Source: Chryseobacterium indicum (GTDB lineage Bacteria; Bacteroidota; Bacteroidia; Flavobacteriales; Weeksellaceae). Taken from it: DNA of 64,000 nucleotides. The first letter of the stretch is position 1; every line of letters starts with the position of its first letter. The notes under the pieces were generated by a model that was not told where the DNA came from, did not search any database, and saw only the letters and a list, made by a program, of their open reading frames with translations. The DNA is taken from positions 558,001-622,000 of the forward strand of contig NZ_JACSGT010000002.1 of assembly GCF_021504595.1 (NCBI RefSeq), in the 5' to 3' direction. A program made the translations under genes and the position numbers. This document shows, piece by piece, positions 49,647 to 59,832 of this stretch.

Positions 49647-52259
49647 GTGAGGACAATATTAATTTTTATTTTCCTGTTACCTTTCAGTTTGTTTTGTGCG
49701 CAAAACAAACTTTCTGTTTCAGGATATATATTTGACGAAAATAACTCAACAGTTGAAAAAGCTGAAATAAAAAATTCCCAAAATCAAACTATCTCTTCAA
49801 CTAATACTAAAGGCTTTTTTAATTTTGAAGCTGATAAAAATGAAATTTTTACTATTCAAAAAAAGGGATACACTTCAAAGAGTTTTAAAGCTTCTTCTGA
49901 TATTATAAAAATAGTATTGGAAAAAGTACAGGAGATACAGGAAGTAAAAATAGAAAAAAATATTACCTATAAAAAAGATACTACCGTTTATAATCTGAAC
50001 CAATTTTCAGATAAAACAGAAAGAAAAGTTGGAGAACTTATTAAAAAATTGCCGGGTGTAGAGGTTACTAAGGATGGAATAAAAGTAAACGGACAAAAAA
50101 TAGAAAAAATAACGGTTAACAATCAGGATATTTTTGCCGGAAATCAGAAAGCAAGTCTGGAGAATCTTCCTGCTGAAGCATTTGAAAAATTAGAAGTAAT
50201 AGGCAATTTTTCTGAATCTAAACTTTTAAAAGGCTTTGGCGAAACCAACAATCGGAATATTATTAACCTGAAATTGAAAAAAGAATATGAAGGAAGAATT
50301 TTTGGTGAAATATCCGCTGGAAAAGGGAATAAGAATTACTACTCTGCTCATGCAAATTTGGTGAAAATAGTAAAAAAGGGAGCATTGTCAGGAATTTTTG
50401 ATTCAAATAATAGCAATGAAGAAGCAATAAGTTCGCAGGAACTCATGATGAAAACAATGGATATTGGATTGCTTTTCGAGGATACTGAAAAGTTTTTCCA
50501 AGGTGATGTGTTAAAGAATTTTGATATTTTCAGCAACCCCAATGTATTTAAATCCAATGACCACAGTTTTCTGGTAGATCATTCCCGAAATATTAATAAG
50601 TGGAGTATGAAGGCATTTTTAATTGGAAAATATAATGAATTGGAAAAAGAAAGCGGTATGTTTAGAAAATACTACCAAAATGGAAATCTGCTTTTTGAAG
50701 AAAATTCAGATAATAGTATTCATCAATATAACACCCATCTGATCTCACAAATAAAGCTCAATAAAAGTGAAGCTAATTCGGAAGACAGATTTACTGTTTT
50801 CTTCAAATACAGTAATAGTAATACTGATAATCAGAATAACTTCAGTTTCTTCAATCTGAATCGTTCCATTAATAAGCAGACTGAATCAGGCTATAAAAAC
50901 CTTTCTGTAAACTACGAAAAAGTATATCGCCACAACCCCAAGCAGCTTTCAACATTATTGTTAAAAGTAAATATGGAAGACAATGAAAATAACCAAGACT
51001 TTCTATCTCCCGATAATGTTTTTCCTATAGGCATTGCACAGAACAGCAATAATGGATATAGATTTTTCCAAAATCAAAGCTATAAAAAATTGGATCTTAA
51101 TTTTGATTACAAATTTCAATATAAAATATCTTCGTTAGACATTCTGAAATTTAATGCAAAAAGTAATTCCAGCACAGGAAGTAATAAATTTAATCTTGCA
51201 CAGAATACGGATCAGGAAAATATTGATACTTCTTTCGGAGATTTGGGATATTTTTTCTCAGATAACTCTGTTGCTTTGGAATATCAAAGGCTCATCAATA
51301 AAGTTACCATTAAAGCCAGATTAACCTACGAAAATATTTACAAAGAAAATCAGCAGTCCCAAATTTATAAAAGTTCGAAAAATTATATTCTTCCAAGATT
51401 GGATTTAGATTGGACCATAAAACCTTCTTATTTCATTAAAGGGAGTTATTCGATAAGTACTTCCATTCCTACGGCAGAAAATTATTTTGAAAACTATCTT
51501 CTGAGAGATTACAATATTCTTTTTAAAGGAAATCCCGATTTAGAAAATACATTATTTCAAAATGCTTATTTATTGTTGTACAGGAGAATAGAATTTTATA
51601 AGCTGAATTACTCACTTTCTATGAACTATTCTAAGCAGATTAACGGGTTTACCATGATAAATTTGCAGACTTTAAACCTTTATCAGATGTATCCGATTTT
51701 ACTGAACAATCTATCTGAAATGTATAAATTTTCTGCAAATGTAGAAAAACAAATTAAGAAAGTAAATTTCAAATTGGGGGCAGATTTTTCTGATAATACA
51801 TTAAAATCTATTAACAATGAGATAGTCCAAGATAATAAAACCACTAATCTCAATATTAATTTTAAAATCAACAGCCTTTTTAAAGAAAATCCAAATTTCA
51901 CATTAGAAACTCAATATGATAATAGAAAAAATATTCAGGGAAATGGAGAATCCAATATTTTTAGAACGTTTAATCTTAATTTTGATACTAAATTAAAAGT
52001 TTTCAAATATTTTTTCATCAGTCCGGTTATTGAATACAAACATTTTTTTGATTATAGCAATTACAAAAACTATACAATAGCCAATCTTAATTTATCATTT
52101 GTAAACCCTGATAAAAACTATTCTTTTGACTTAATATTTAAAAATATTTTTAATCAAAAATATTTATATAATAGCAGTTTTAATAATCAGGCTTTTATGG
52201 TAACTCAATATCGTATTTTTCCTTTTACAGCAATGCTAAAAATGAATTATAATTTTTAA
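49647..52259 (+). CDS. Outer-membrane TonB-receptor-like barrel protein, 870 aa
   Basis: It starts with GTG immediately after the preceding stop. The signal peptide ends at FCAQ. A carboxypeptidase-like beta-sandwich (about 20-95) precedes a plug-like domain (KLPGVEVTKDGIKVNG, then NNQDIFAGNQKASLENLPAEAFEKLEVI, about 130-190). A long aromatic/Asn-rich beta-barrel with terminal Phe (MNYNF) follows. Proteins of this type lie next to GLPGLI genes. A role in export or uptake of the cluster's peptide is an inference. Confidence 0.88.
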   Translation: MRTILIFIFLLPFSLFCAQNKLSVSGYIFDENNSTVEKAEIKNSQNQTISSTNTKGFFNFEADKNEIFTIQKKGYTSKSFKASSDIIKIVLEKVQEIQEVKIEKNITYKKDTTVYNLNQFSDKTERKVGELIKKLPGVEVTKDGIKVNGQKIEKITVNNQDIFAGNQKASLENLPAEAFEKLEVIGNFSESKLLKGFGETNNRNIINLKLKKEYEGRIFGEISAGKGNKNYYSAHANLVKIVKKGALSGIFDSNNSNEEAISSQELMMKTMDIGLLFEDTEKFFQGDVLKNFDIFSNPNVFKSNDHSFLVDHSRNINKWSMKAFLIGKYNELEKESGMFRKYYQNGNLLFEENSDNSIHQYNTHLISQIKLNKSEANSEDRFTVFFKYSNSNTDNQNNFSFFNLNRSINKQTESGYKNLSVNYEKVYRHNPKQLSTLLLKVNMEDNENNQDFLSPDNVFPIGIAQNSNNGYRFFQNQSYKKLDLNFDYKFQYKISSLDILKFNAKSNSSTGSNKFNLAQNTDQENIDTSFGDLGYFFSDNSVALEYQRLINKVTIKARLTYENIYKENQQSQIYKSSKNYILPRLDLDWTIKPSYFIKGSYSISTSIPTAENYFENYLLRDYNILFKGNPDLENTLFQNAYLLLYRRIEFYKLNYSLSMNYSKQINGFTMINLQTLNLYQMYPILLNNLSEMYKFSANVEKQIKKVNFKLGADFSDNTLKSINNEIVQDNKTTNLNINFKINSLFKENPNFTLETQYDNRKNIQGNGESNIFRTFNLNFDTKLKVFKYFFISPVIEYKHFFDYSNYKNYTIANLNLSFVNPDKNYSFDLIFKNIFNQKYLYNSSFNNQAFMVTQYRIFPFTAMLKMNYNF

Positions 52260-52417
52260 ATTATATATTAACGACAAAATACCTCTTAGCGACCCAAGCG
52301 GAAATTTTTCTCAGATAAGCTATGATTTATAAAGTGTTGAGTTACTTTTGGAAGATATAAATACTTTGTTATAAATTATGATTTTAGTATGTTTTAAATC
52401 AAAAGTATGAGATGAAC

Positions 52418-52453
52418 TAAAAAAAGCAGGCATGAGATACCTGCTTTTTTTAT
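52418..52453 (+). terminator. Terminator AAAAAGCAGG/CCTGCTTTTTT
   Basis: A strong stem with loop CATGAGATA and T run, downstream of the receptor-like gene. Confidence 0.85.
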
Positions 52454-52682
52454 ATCACAAAAACACAATATACCGTATATCTTGTAGGTTTAATGGTGAT
52501 GAAACATTACAAATCATTACTTTCGTTTTCTTCCCATTGAAAGCAATACATTTATATACAGCAGGGATGAACTTATCTATCTGCCTTTGGAAAGCAAGTT
52601 CGATTTTCAGAATAAGATTGATAATACTGAGTAATTTTGTATTGCTCGATATAGACCATTAAAGAAATTTAATCTTTTTAAA

Positions 52683-52711
52683 AACTCCACTTGGAAACCC
52701 AAGTGAAGTTT
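52683..52711 (-). terminator. Terminator of 52716..53147
   Basis: On the minus strand AACTTCACTTGG pairs with CCAAGTGGAGTT, followed by T. It starts right after the TGA stop of 52716..53147, supporting TGA as a real stop for that gene. Confidence 0.8.
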
Positions 52712-52715
52712 GTTT

Positions 52716-53147
52716 TCATTCTTTTTTGCAGAATTCATGGAGGTAATAAGAAACCGTGTCCCAGTTGATACCTTCTTCACGGTTATGTTCTGCAATCATT
52801 CGGTATAGGGCTTTCATAAATTCACTCCTTTCAAACAAAGGCTGTCCGGCAATTTTTTCCAGTTCTTTTGCCTTCTCTTCAAAATGCTCCTCTTTCCAGA
52901 TGACAACAGTTTCCAGATGGGAGAGTCTTTCTACAATCTCCTGATGTCCCATATTCGGAAATACAGGGGTTCCCACCTTTTCAGAAACAATAATCAAGAC
53001 CTCGCTTTTTTTGGGAGCTAAAGGATGAGCCGCCATCTGGGCTGCAACCTGTCCGTTTTCTGCTTCTACCGCTCCGAATTCATACTTTACAAAATAGAAT
53101 GTTTTGTCTTTACTCATAATACTGTAATTTTTTACCTGAACTTCCAT
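52716..53147 (-). CDS. Hypothetical protein, 143 aa
   Basis: A soluble Glu-rich protein (KAKELEKIAGQPLFERSEFMKAL). Trp is coded by UGG, and the gene ends with UGA followed at once by a terminator, so it uses the standard code. This is the last clearly standard gene before the recoded block. No domain was recognised. Confidence 0.7.
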   Translation of the reverse strand: MEVQVKNYSIMSKDKTFYFVKYEFGAVEAENGQVAAQMAAHPLAPKKSEVLIIVSEKVGTPVFPNMGHQEIVERLSHLETVVIWKEEHFEEKAKELEKIAGQPLFERSEFMKALYRMIAEHNREEGINWDTVSYYLHEFCKKE

Positions 53148-53345
53148 CTTATATTTTGCCGGGTGATTTTCAAGGACAAAACGTTAGTATTGTATGGACT
53201 TATTTTTATCAAATGATGATCATGAAGAATTCTGAGAAGAAAAACTTGAATTCATGAATTTAATCAATATCATGAATTAATTATAGAGAAGCAGCTGAAT
53301 TCCTATACATTAATTTTTTTATCCATCATCATTTATTACCAAAAG

Positions 53346-53822
53346 ATGCTTCACAGTCTTAAAATGTTCAATACGGGACAGATCACCCTCCCAAAAGCGT
53401 GGAGATCAAAATACAATACCCAGAATTTCATTGCCCGGGAAACTTCGGAAGGATTACTCATCACCCCGCTGGTTGCTAAAGAAACAACATCGGGATACTA
53501 TGAAAACGGGGAGGAATCCGGCATTTATTTTCCGGACTGAAGCAGTCCCGAAGTCCTCACTGCAAATATCAAAAAGCCTCAAAATGATCATGTAATTTCG
53601 GGTTTTGTGCAAAAAATTCCCCTTAAAGAAACGCAAAAGCTTCTTACACTCTTATATGCAATCAGCAATAAAGAGCGAAAAAAATATCCGTATACTCCTC
53701 TCTCTGAACTTCCCCAACACTTTAAACTCTCACATTGAAACCGGCGTGTTGTTTTTTATCAGAAAGAAAACTATACCAGAATCCAGAATATAAGCTGTCT
53801 AAAGACTGAATCTGATGCTTAA
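53346..53822 (+). CDS. AbrB/SpoVT-fold protein with two in-frame UGA codons, 158 aa if read through
   Basis: The N-terminal swapped-hairpin motif reads FNTGQITLPKAWRSKY (about 8-24). A standard reading stops at UGA 53538-53540 after 64 residues (YFPD). The same frame then runs on as SSPEVLTANIKK and is coherent through a second UGA (53736-53738) to UAA at 53820-53822. With UGA as Gly and CGG (53742-53744) as Trp the end reads FKLSHGNWRVVFYQKENYT. The first stop could be genuine, leaving a 64-aa MazE-like protein. The coherent extension argues against that. It is probably a DNA-binding regulator of the plasmid-like block. Confidence 0.6.
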
Positions 53823-53972
53823 GGATAATAAATCATACCAATGTATGGCACTTATTATATCCCTTTTTGGGAAAATGTACATTAAAAATTAATGAATTTA
53901 ATGAATTGCTCTTGATTTAATGAAATTAATGAATAGTATGATGCTGTTCATTTATTTTGTAATCAACATCTT

Positions 53973-54320
53973 ATGAAAACAAACACAATAGAGTTCGACA
54001 GGATCAGGATGAAACTAAACAAAATGGCTTCTCTGAAACCTGAAAAGAAATTAAAAGCATTGGTAGCATATCATGCTGTACATGATGACAACCCTATGGA
54101 TTTCTTTAGCTATATCAGGGAAGGAGGTTCAGAAGTACTGTTCTACTACAATGAAGAAGAAAATGCGTGAGAAGAATTATACAGCATGTACCAAAAGGAT
54201 ATTGAAAAACTCATTGCTACCCATCAGATACAGGTTCAGCCATGAGAAAGCAAAGGAAGTATGTACCGAAAAGCCTTTGACAAAACTGCTGAATTGCTGG
54301 AACAGGAACTCAATAATTAA
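53973..54320 (+). CDS. Conserved-type hypothetical protein with two in-frame UGA codons, 115 aa if read through
   Basis: Starts MKTNTIEFDRIRMKLNK. UGA occurs at 54168-54170 and 54243-54245. Between and after them the frame gives sensible helices (EELYSMYQKDIEKLIATHQI and SMYRKAFDKTAELLEQEL) and ends at UAA 54318-54320, followed by a terminator. A standard reading would stop after 65 residues. No function can be assigned. Confidence 0.6.
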
Positions 54321-54334
54321 TACCCTTATGCTAT

Positions 54335-54363
54335 AAGACCGGAAGAAAATATTCCGGTCTTTT
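54335..54363 (+). terminator. Terminator AAGACCGGAA/TTCCGGTCTT
   Basis: A perfect 10-bp stem with a 7-base loop and T run, 15 bases after the UAA at 54318. It supports that UAA, not the internal UGAs, ends the preceding gene. Confidence 0.85.
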
Positions 54364-54558
54364 GGATGTAAGGAATCTTTAAGATTATCCATTAAGAATT
54401 TCAGCGCGTTTATCACATTGCTCAAACGACTTATACACAGGAGTCGTGCATAAGCCTTCTTGTTTCGTTTTGTGTGTTTTGTCATGTCTATCGGGGATTT
54501 TTCTCCCGAAGGAATTTCTACCTTATAATTTTACAGGAGAATTTTAAACCAAATTATT

Positions 54559-54810
54559 ATGACAAAAAAACCAATGACCGCAGCAGATGTGGCAAGAATC
54601 CAGAGAGCAACAGCAAAAGCCAATGGAGGAATTATCCCCAAAGGGAGTTTCGCAGCAAGAGCACAGCGAATACTGGCAAAAAAGCCAATAACCGCAGCAG
54701 ATGTGGCAAGAATCAAAAGTGCTACCGCAAAAGCTAATGGAGGAATTATCCCCAAAGGGAGTTTTGCAGCAAGAGCAGAAAGTGAACTGGCAAAAAAAGC
54801 TAAAAAGTAG
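54559..54810 (+). CDS. Small protein made of a tandem repeat, 83 aa
   Basis: Two copies of a unit of about 42 residues (ADVARI...ATAKANGGIIPKGSFAARA), nearly identical in DNA as well, so a recent duplication. It is Ala/Lys-rich and basic, ending AKKAKK. Small proteins with the KANGG-IPKGSFAA motif occur in flavobacterial mobile DNA; the function is unknown. It ends with UAG and has no in-frame UGA. Confidence 0.7.
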   Translation: MTKKPMTAADVARIQRATAKANGGIIPKGSFAARAQRILAKKPITAADVARIKSATAKANGGIIPKGSFAARAESELAKKAKK

Positions 54811-54814
54811 ATGG

Positions 54815-54846
54815 AAAGGGTTTATCTTTAAGGTTAACCCTTTTTT
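54815..54846 (+). terminator. Terminator after the repeat protein
   Basis: AAAGGGTT (54815-54822) pairs with AACCCTTT (54836-54843), followed by T. Confidence 0.75.
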
Positions 54847-54865
54847 CTGTTTAAACTCATTTATT

Positions 54866-55720
54866 ATGGCCATTACCCTTACTGAAAAACTGAACCTTAT
54901 GGTTTATGATACCCAAGCTCCGAAATATATCCGGTATTCCGAAAAAATATTTAATCATACAAAGAATAATGAAGCGCGTTTTACCGGATTTATAAAAGAA
55001 CCTGACTTTAAAACCTTTCTAACTTCTTTGCAGTCTCAATTTTCAGAATTTGAAGACGTATTGGTGGTTGATCCTAAAATGAAGCCTGATCTTGCCATGT
55101 TCAATACCCTTTCAGATATTATTTTATATTATCCTCTTCTCATTGACCTTATTATAAAGAACAACCAACCTGAAATTCTGCAATTATTCATTCGCATTTT
55201 TATTCTTCTGGAGATACATCTAAAAACCGTTACATCCATTAAAGGCAGGAAATTACTCCTTTATAATGATGAGCTCTCCCGGTATATGGAGAATAAGATT
55301 CTTTTCAGCCAAAGCGAAATTGCCCGGGAATGGGAAATTGATAACAATACCCTTTCCAAATGGCTGATCATGATTTATGGGAAGAACCCCTACAGAGGAA
55401 GAAAGAAGCTTTCTTTTTCTGAATACATCAGCATCTATAAAGATCTTTTCAAAGGAAAGTCTGATCATGAAAACCCGCAAGACTATTTTCTGACCGAAGA
55501 AAATATTGATGCTTACAGTTCTATCGTATTTAAAGGTAAAACCTATACAAAACAAGAGATTATTGAATTTGGGTTTTCTCTGGATGATGAACCTTCGCCG
55601 CGGCAGTATTCCGAGGCAAGAAAAATTCTCCTGAAAAAATTCCCGGATTATGATACCGTTAATAAGTATCCCGTTTCCATTGCCAATATAATGATCAGCG
55701 TGCTGCAAGAAAATTCCTGA
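54866..55720 (+). CDS. Hypothetical protein with HTH-like segment, 284 aa
   Basis: The start chosen is ATG 54866 (MAITLTEKLNLM), after the terminator of the previous gene; the frame is open further upstream. About residues 150-185 look like an HTH (SQSEIAREWEIDNNTLSKWL). It uses UGG for Trp. It ends at UGA 55718-55720, with UAA only three codons on (55727-55729), so code usage cannot be judged from its end. CGG codons here fit Arg as well as Trp. Confidence 0.65.
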   Translation: MAITLTEKLNLMVYDTQAPKYIRYSEKIFNHTKNNEARFTGFIKEPDFKTFLTSLQSQFSEFEDVLVVDPKMKPDLAMFNTLSDIILYYPLLIDLIIKNNQPEILQLFIRIFILLEIHLKTVTSIKGRKLLLYNDELSRYMENKILFSQSEIAREWEIDNNTLSKWLIMIYGKNPYRGRKKLSFSEYISIYKDLFKGKSDHENPQDYFLTEENIDAYSSIVFKGKTYTKQEIIEFGFSLDDEPSPRQYSEARKILLKKFPDYDTVNKYPVSIANIMISVLQENS

Positions 55721-55725
55721 AACAA

Positions 55726-56949
55726 TTAATTCTGTATGGTGTCCATTTCCAGGAGTTTTTTATCGATAAACGCCTGCAAAAATTTATTAACCTTTGCATT
55801 TTCGTAATCTTTTTTCATCAGGGCATAAAGAAAATGGTTCTGATAGGATTCCAGAACTTCAAGAATAAATTCCTCACTCATATACTCTTCTCTTAATTTC
55901 TGAAGCTTTTGCTCACGTTGAGAAGCTTCATTTTGCTTTGTCGACTCCTCTGCTTCTTGGTTCTTGCTTCTTGTCTCTTGGTTCTTTTCTCTCAACTTTT
56001 CGTTTTCAATCTCCTGCTGATAGAATCCTTTCTCGAGTGCTTTTAAGAAAAATCAGGCTTTACTGTCCACTTTATTCTTTTTAAAGTAGGATCTGCAATG
56101 TTCCAAAGTCTTAAGCGTATAGCTTTCTTCATATTTTCCTAAGATTTCATTTTTTATTACCGATTCAGAGAGCCCGAAATCCTGCATTTCACCGTAGGCA
56201 ATTTTTCAGGGAGCATTGTCCGGTCTCTCTTCTCCGGTCTCTTCCCCTTTACTGCTGATTATTTTTCATGTTGGCGTATTGGGATGAATAGAGAACTGTA
56301 TCTTCTCCACACGTCTTGAGTTTTCAGAAATTTCTTTAAATGTAAAACGGATATCGGTGAACATTTCCAGATCTTTCTGGCTTTTGAGCAAAATTTTATT
56401 TTTAAAGTTGGAGTACTTTGAATAGCTGTTTTCGACTCCTAAGATTTCTTTCAGTTCCTGCAGGGAGAATGTCTTCTGTTTCACTCCCTCAAAGGTTTTG
56501 AGAAGCTCAAAAATACGAATGGATGTGGCGGAACTGATTTGAAGAATATTGGACAGATTGTACAAAAGGAATTTTGATTTGAGCTGGAGAAGATAGGGCT
56601 TGAGGATAGGATTAAAAGTAGCTTCTATGACTCCTCTGCCTGAAACCTCATACTTAAAGCTGGACATGAGCGTACTTTTTATTTCTTTCTGGACTCCTTC
56701 TTCCTGAACGGGAATCACAATTATTTTTTTAAGCATGGAAGTGGTCACCTGCTGGATTTCTGCATAAATCGTTTTGGATTTAAGGTTAAAGGTTTTCATC
56801 ATATCCTTAACGGCAATCCTGTAGGTTTTGAAATCCTCGTCACGGTCATCGATCATACTGACGATGAGCGAAAAAAGACGCAGTTCCAAAAGACTGAAAG
56901 AGAATTTTCCCATGACCAGTTCATGACTTTTTTTTACGAGTTGATTCAT
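55726..56949 (-). CDS. Plasmid replication initiator (Rep_3/RepB type) with three in-frame UGA codons, 407 aa if read through
   Basis: The first 227 residues carry the winged-helix initiator pattern (LVMGKFSFSLLELRLFSLIVSMID at the start, split here as two helices; later LLYNLSNILQIS and IRIFELLKTFE). A standard reading ends at UGA 56266-56268. The same frame continues through UGA at 56206-56208 and 56053-56055 to UAA at 55726. The extension contains KIAYGEMQDFGLSESVIKN and KA-UGA-FFLKALEKGFY, typical of initiator C-termini, where Gly is the common residue (NPAGYLIKA-like). It is upstream of iteron-like repeats and defines a plasmid-like replicon. Confidence 0.7.
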
Positions 56950-57139
56950 TATTTTTGTTTAGAAAGTAAAATAAGAGGCTAGATTTTAGCAGATATGAGA
57001 TAGAAGACATAAGACATAAGATTCGAGTAACAGGATCCCAGGATTTAAGACAAGAGATTTCGAATTCATTGTAAAACTAAATATTGGAGCAATCATTCAT
57101 CGGCTACCACTAATAGCTACCAGTACCCCCGATCAGTAG

Positions 57140-57300
57140 CCGTAATTGGAACATTTTTGTCCCACTTTGGCAGCACTCCCCCAAATTTGTAATATTGATG
57201 CCCGGTTTTGGTTATAGATCAGTCTGTTTTGGTATCCTGAATCCCCCACAGGAGTATCTTTTTGCCCCGCTTTAGAAGCTTTTCGCCCCGTTGTGGATGC
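57140..57300. repeat. Iteron-like repeats upstream of the initiator gene
   Basis: Three similar motifs: TTTTTGTCCCACTTTGG, TTTTTGCCCCGCTTTAG and CTTTTCGCCCCGTTGTGG, in the 627-base gap between the initiator (start 56949) and 57577. Such repeats are the usual binding sites of Rep_3 initiators. The rest of the gap holds no believable gene. Confidence 0.5.
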
Positions 57301-57576
57301 TGAGTCCTTTCAGATAAGGCTTTGCAACTATGGTTTGTGGCACGGTAAGAAATATAATACTTTCAATAATAAGACAACATATTATAATAGAAGTGGTAAA
57401 GTTGTTGTTATTTTTTTCTGTTTAAAAAGGGTTTAAACACGTATAAACAGGATACTTTAACCGATTTTCGTTTATTTTGTTCTGTATCAGTTATTTGTAG
57501 GGCTACTTTTTCGGGGCAGGAACTTCTGACCTTCGTCCGCCCTTATTTCGGGGGTGTTACTCCTCTGTTTATTGTT

Positions 57577-58152
57577 TTAGAATTGCAGTTTACCAAAGAT
57601 AACCAGCAGTACAAATCCAGTGAATAAAATCAGCAATGCTATAGAAATAATTCAAAAAGCTGTGGCACGGATGGAGATTTTCACATATTTTTCAGATAGT
57701 TCTGAATGTCTGGTCTCAATATGCTCCCTCTGTAATCTTAGCTCCTGATTCTGTTCCTTCATCACATTGATTGCCCATTGGCTGGTTTTAAGTTCTGCTT
57801 CTTTTTCTTTGAGTCTGATTTGTAAATCATATTTTTCCTGCAGTATTTCCTGATGAGACTCCAGTTGGGATTCCGACTCCTCTGCTTCGGAGACTTTATC
57901 ATTCTGAGATGGATTGTGACCAAAGTTGAGCTTGTCTTTTCATAAGGCTTTTGCCATTTTCTGCAGATCCTCTTCTGTGATATAGACACTTTTTCCTCTC
58001 TCATTAATTTTGCTGACCAGTTGAATTCCTAAATTTTTTGATCGTTTGTAAAAGGTCGTCTGGCTGATCTCCAGCATTCTTTCTGCATCTGCTTTTGGAT
58101 AATCCATAATACTAGATAACGAATTAAATATCTGATAACCATCGGTTATCAT
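57577..58152 (-). CDS. HTH/coiled-coil/membrane-anchor protein with two in-frame UGA codons, 191 aa if read through
   Basis: The N-terminal part (residues 18-60) has MerR-like HTH features (PKADAERMLEISQTTFYKRS, then YITEEDLQKMAKAL). A standard reading stops at UGA 57940-57942. Reading on gives a long coiled coil (LQEKYDLQIRLKEKEAELK), a UGG Trp, a second UGA at 57652-57654 within a hydrophobic segment (ISIALLILFTGFVLLVIFG), and UAA at 57577-57579. The completed protein would be a DNA-binding coiled coil with a membrane anchor, a plausible partition or replication accessory next to the initiator. Confidence 0.6.
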
Positions 58153-58797
58153 TGTGTATAGATCACAGTCTGCACCTGTACTTTCCGAGCCTCTTTCTCC
58201 CCTTATTGCAGGATGTTGCAGGGAAGTTTTGGGGGCATTACGAACTTGTAGTGAGTACGTTACGGGGTTGTAGCCCCCTTTGCAGGAGCTCGTAATAGGG
58301 GAGTAACAGGTAAGCTGCTTACTCCTCCATTATAGTGATAAAAAGCCATAAATCAAGGTGTTTTTTGTTTTCGGACTTTGTACGTCCCTGATAAAAGGTG
58401 TATCAACTTATACTAACCCTTGTTAAAACCCGTAATGGGCTTGTAATAAGGAAGAAATAAGATTGAATAGGGGCGTAAGAAGGTAATAATAAGGTGTCCC
58501 ATGATAAAATCAATAGATAAGCAGGGGAGCGTAATATTCATTGCCTGTGCGTTTTTTCAATCCCGTAATAAGGGTATTGCACCCTTTGAATAGGGCAGTA
58601 TATGAATTACCTGATAGAAACAGAGGAGCGGAGTGACCTGTTTTTTTTCAAAGGAATCCAAAATGGGACACTCAAGGGTGCCAATTTTCTTTTTTTAGCT
58701 TTTTAAATTTCTTCTCTATGTATTTTTATTGTTTTACTTCCTGCTTCTTGCTTCCCATCAATCTTCCAACTTCCTACTCCCTGCTTCCTGCCTTTCA
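58153..58797. other. Origin-like non-coding region with GTAATAAGG-type repeats
   Basis: 645 bases with no believable gene. Repeated motifs include CGTAATAGGGG (58292), CGTAATGGGC and TGTAATAAGG (58431-58451), GGTAATAATAAGG (58481) and CGTAATAAGGG (58563), plus a GGGG-TTGTAG-CCCC hairpin (58265-58278). Spacing and variation fit protein-binding iterons of a plasmid origin. It could equally be a regulatory region for the genes on either side. Confidence 0.45.
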
Positions 58798-59832
58798 CTA
58801 TGGGAACCGTTGTTTTTTTATTTCTGTGGTAATTCCTGCAATCATCAGGGGAGGCACGCTCATTCAACAGACATAGCGGGGAGAGATTCCGCAGAAGTCA
58901 AAATCAGAAGGAAAGCTGCTCATACGGAGATATTCGGTATCGTTGAGATTGCGGGCTTCGTTATAATAGAGTGTTGTGCCGCTTGAAGTAAGTGTTGGAG
59001 CAACAATGTTATCATAGAGAATATAGGTGCTAAAGAATGCATTATAGGTATTAAGTTTTCTGTATTTTGCATCAGCAAATTTTAAATTCTGATCACCATA
59101 TTCTACAAAAGGCCGTCTTTTTTGAATAGAAGGCCGGAGCGGAGGATGGGTAGTGGAGCCTTTATCGGCAATTTCACCAAAGTACACTGGGGAGCCGGCA
59201 AAATCCAACACCAGATCCGGAAGTTCCAAACTCCTTTTTCTACCAATAAAAAAGATACGTTCACGAGCCTGGGGAACTCCTGTTGTCGCAGCGTTGATCC
59301 TAAAGATCTGAACATTATACTCCATCTCGCTGAGTCTGTTGTATACTTCAATGGCATAGCGCTTTGCTTTTCATGCAATGATTCAGGGGACGTTTTCCAT
59401 TAAAACTACTTTGGGACTGAGCTTTTTCACCGTATCGCAGAATACAAATACCAGTTCGTCCAAAACCTGTTTCTTTTGTCCTTCTTTGAATACTTTTTCT
59501 TTTCACCGGTTCTGCTCACGTTTTCAGGACATGGAGAAGGCGCTGCACGGAGGAGAACCGTCCAGAATATCAAGGTGGTACAATTCCGGGGGCAGACCAT
59601 CTCTTTCATTAAAATCTCTCAGGTCTTCCAAATAAAAATATTCGGGGGAGTGATTCTTTTGGTAGATTTTTGCCATTTTCCTGTCGATCTCAACACCTCC
59701 AAGGTGACGGAATCCTGCGAGCTTGTAGCCCATGGTGGATCAGCCTCACCCGACAAAAGTTCAGAATACGGTAAGCCCGTTAGTTTTTGGATACCCTTCT
59801 TTTAGCGTTCGTCGATAGTGTAAATTTGTCAT
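58798..59832 (-). CDS. C5-cytosine DNA methyltransferase with eight in-frame UGA codons, 344 aa if read through
   Basis: Starting at ATG 59832 the single frame runs to UAG 58798-58800 and passes UGA at 59761, 59746, 59740, 59524, 59503, 59383, 59371 and 58864. With UGA as Gly it has motif I FVGGGGSTMGY, motif IV GSPPCSAFSMSG with the catalytic Cys, motif VI VLMENVPG (MENV), motif VIII TTGVPQARERIFFIGR, and a C-terminal CGMSVPPLMIA. Several of these Gly are nearly invariant in the family. UGG is absent. CGG (59506-59508) sits where RxxWGKEK is usual, and QCGGFP at the end fits QWFP. Read with the standard code it is a heavily broken gene. Confidence 0.75.

Larger units (their letters stand above)
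52260..52715. other. 456-base intergenic region
   Basis: It carries a terminator at 52418-52453 for the receptor operon and another at 52683-52711 for the opposite strand. Between them nothing recognisable was seen; the short frame at 52432..52662 overlaps the terminator and is not believable. Confidence 0.6.

Noticed and set aside
53605..53793. 62-aa plus-strand frame
   Set aside because: It lies in another frame inside the read-through part of the AbrB-fold gene, whose frame has better protein character.
54073..54336. 87-aa plus-strand frame
   Set aside because: It is out of frame with the coherent 53973..54320 protein and runs into the terminator.
57762..58004. 80-aa minus-strand frame
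   Set aside because: It is a shadow of the read-through HTH/coiled-coil gene 57577..58152, which has the better helical pattern.
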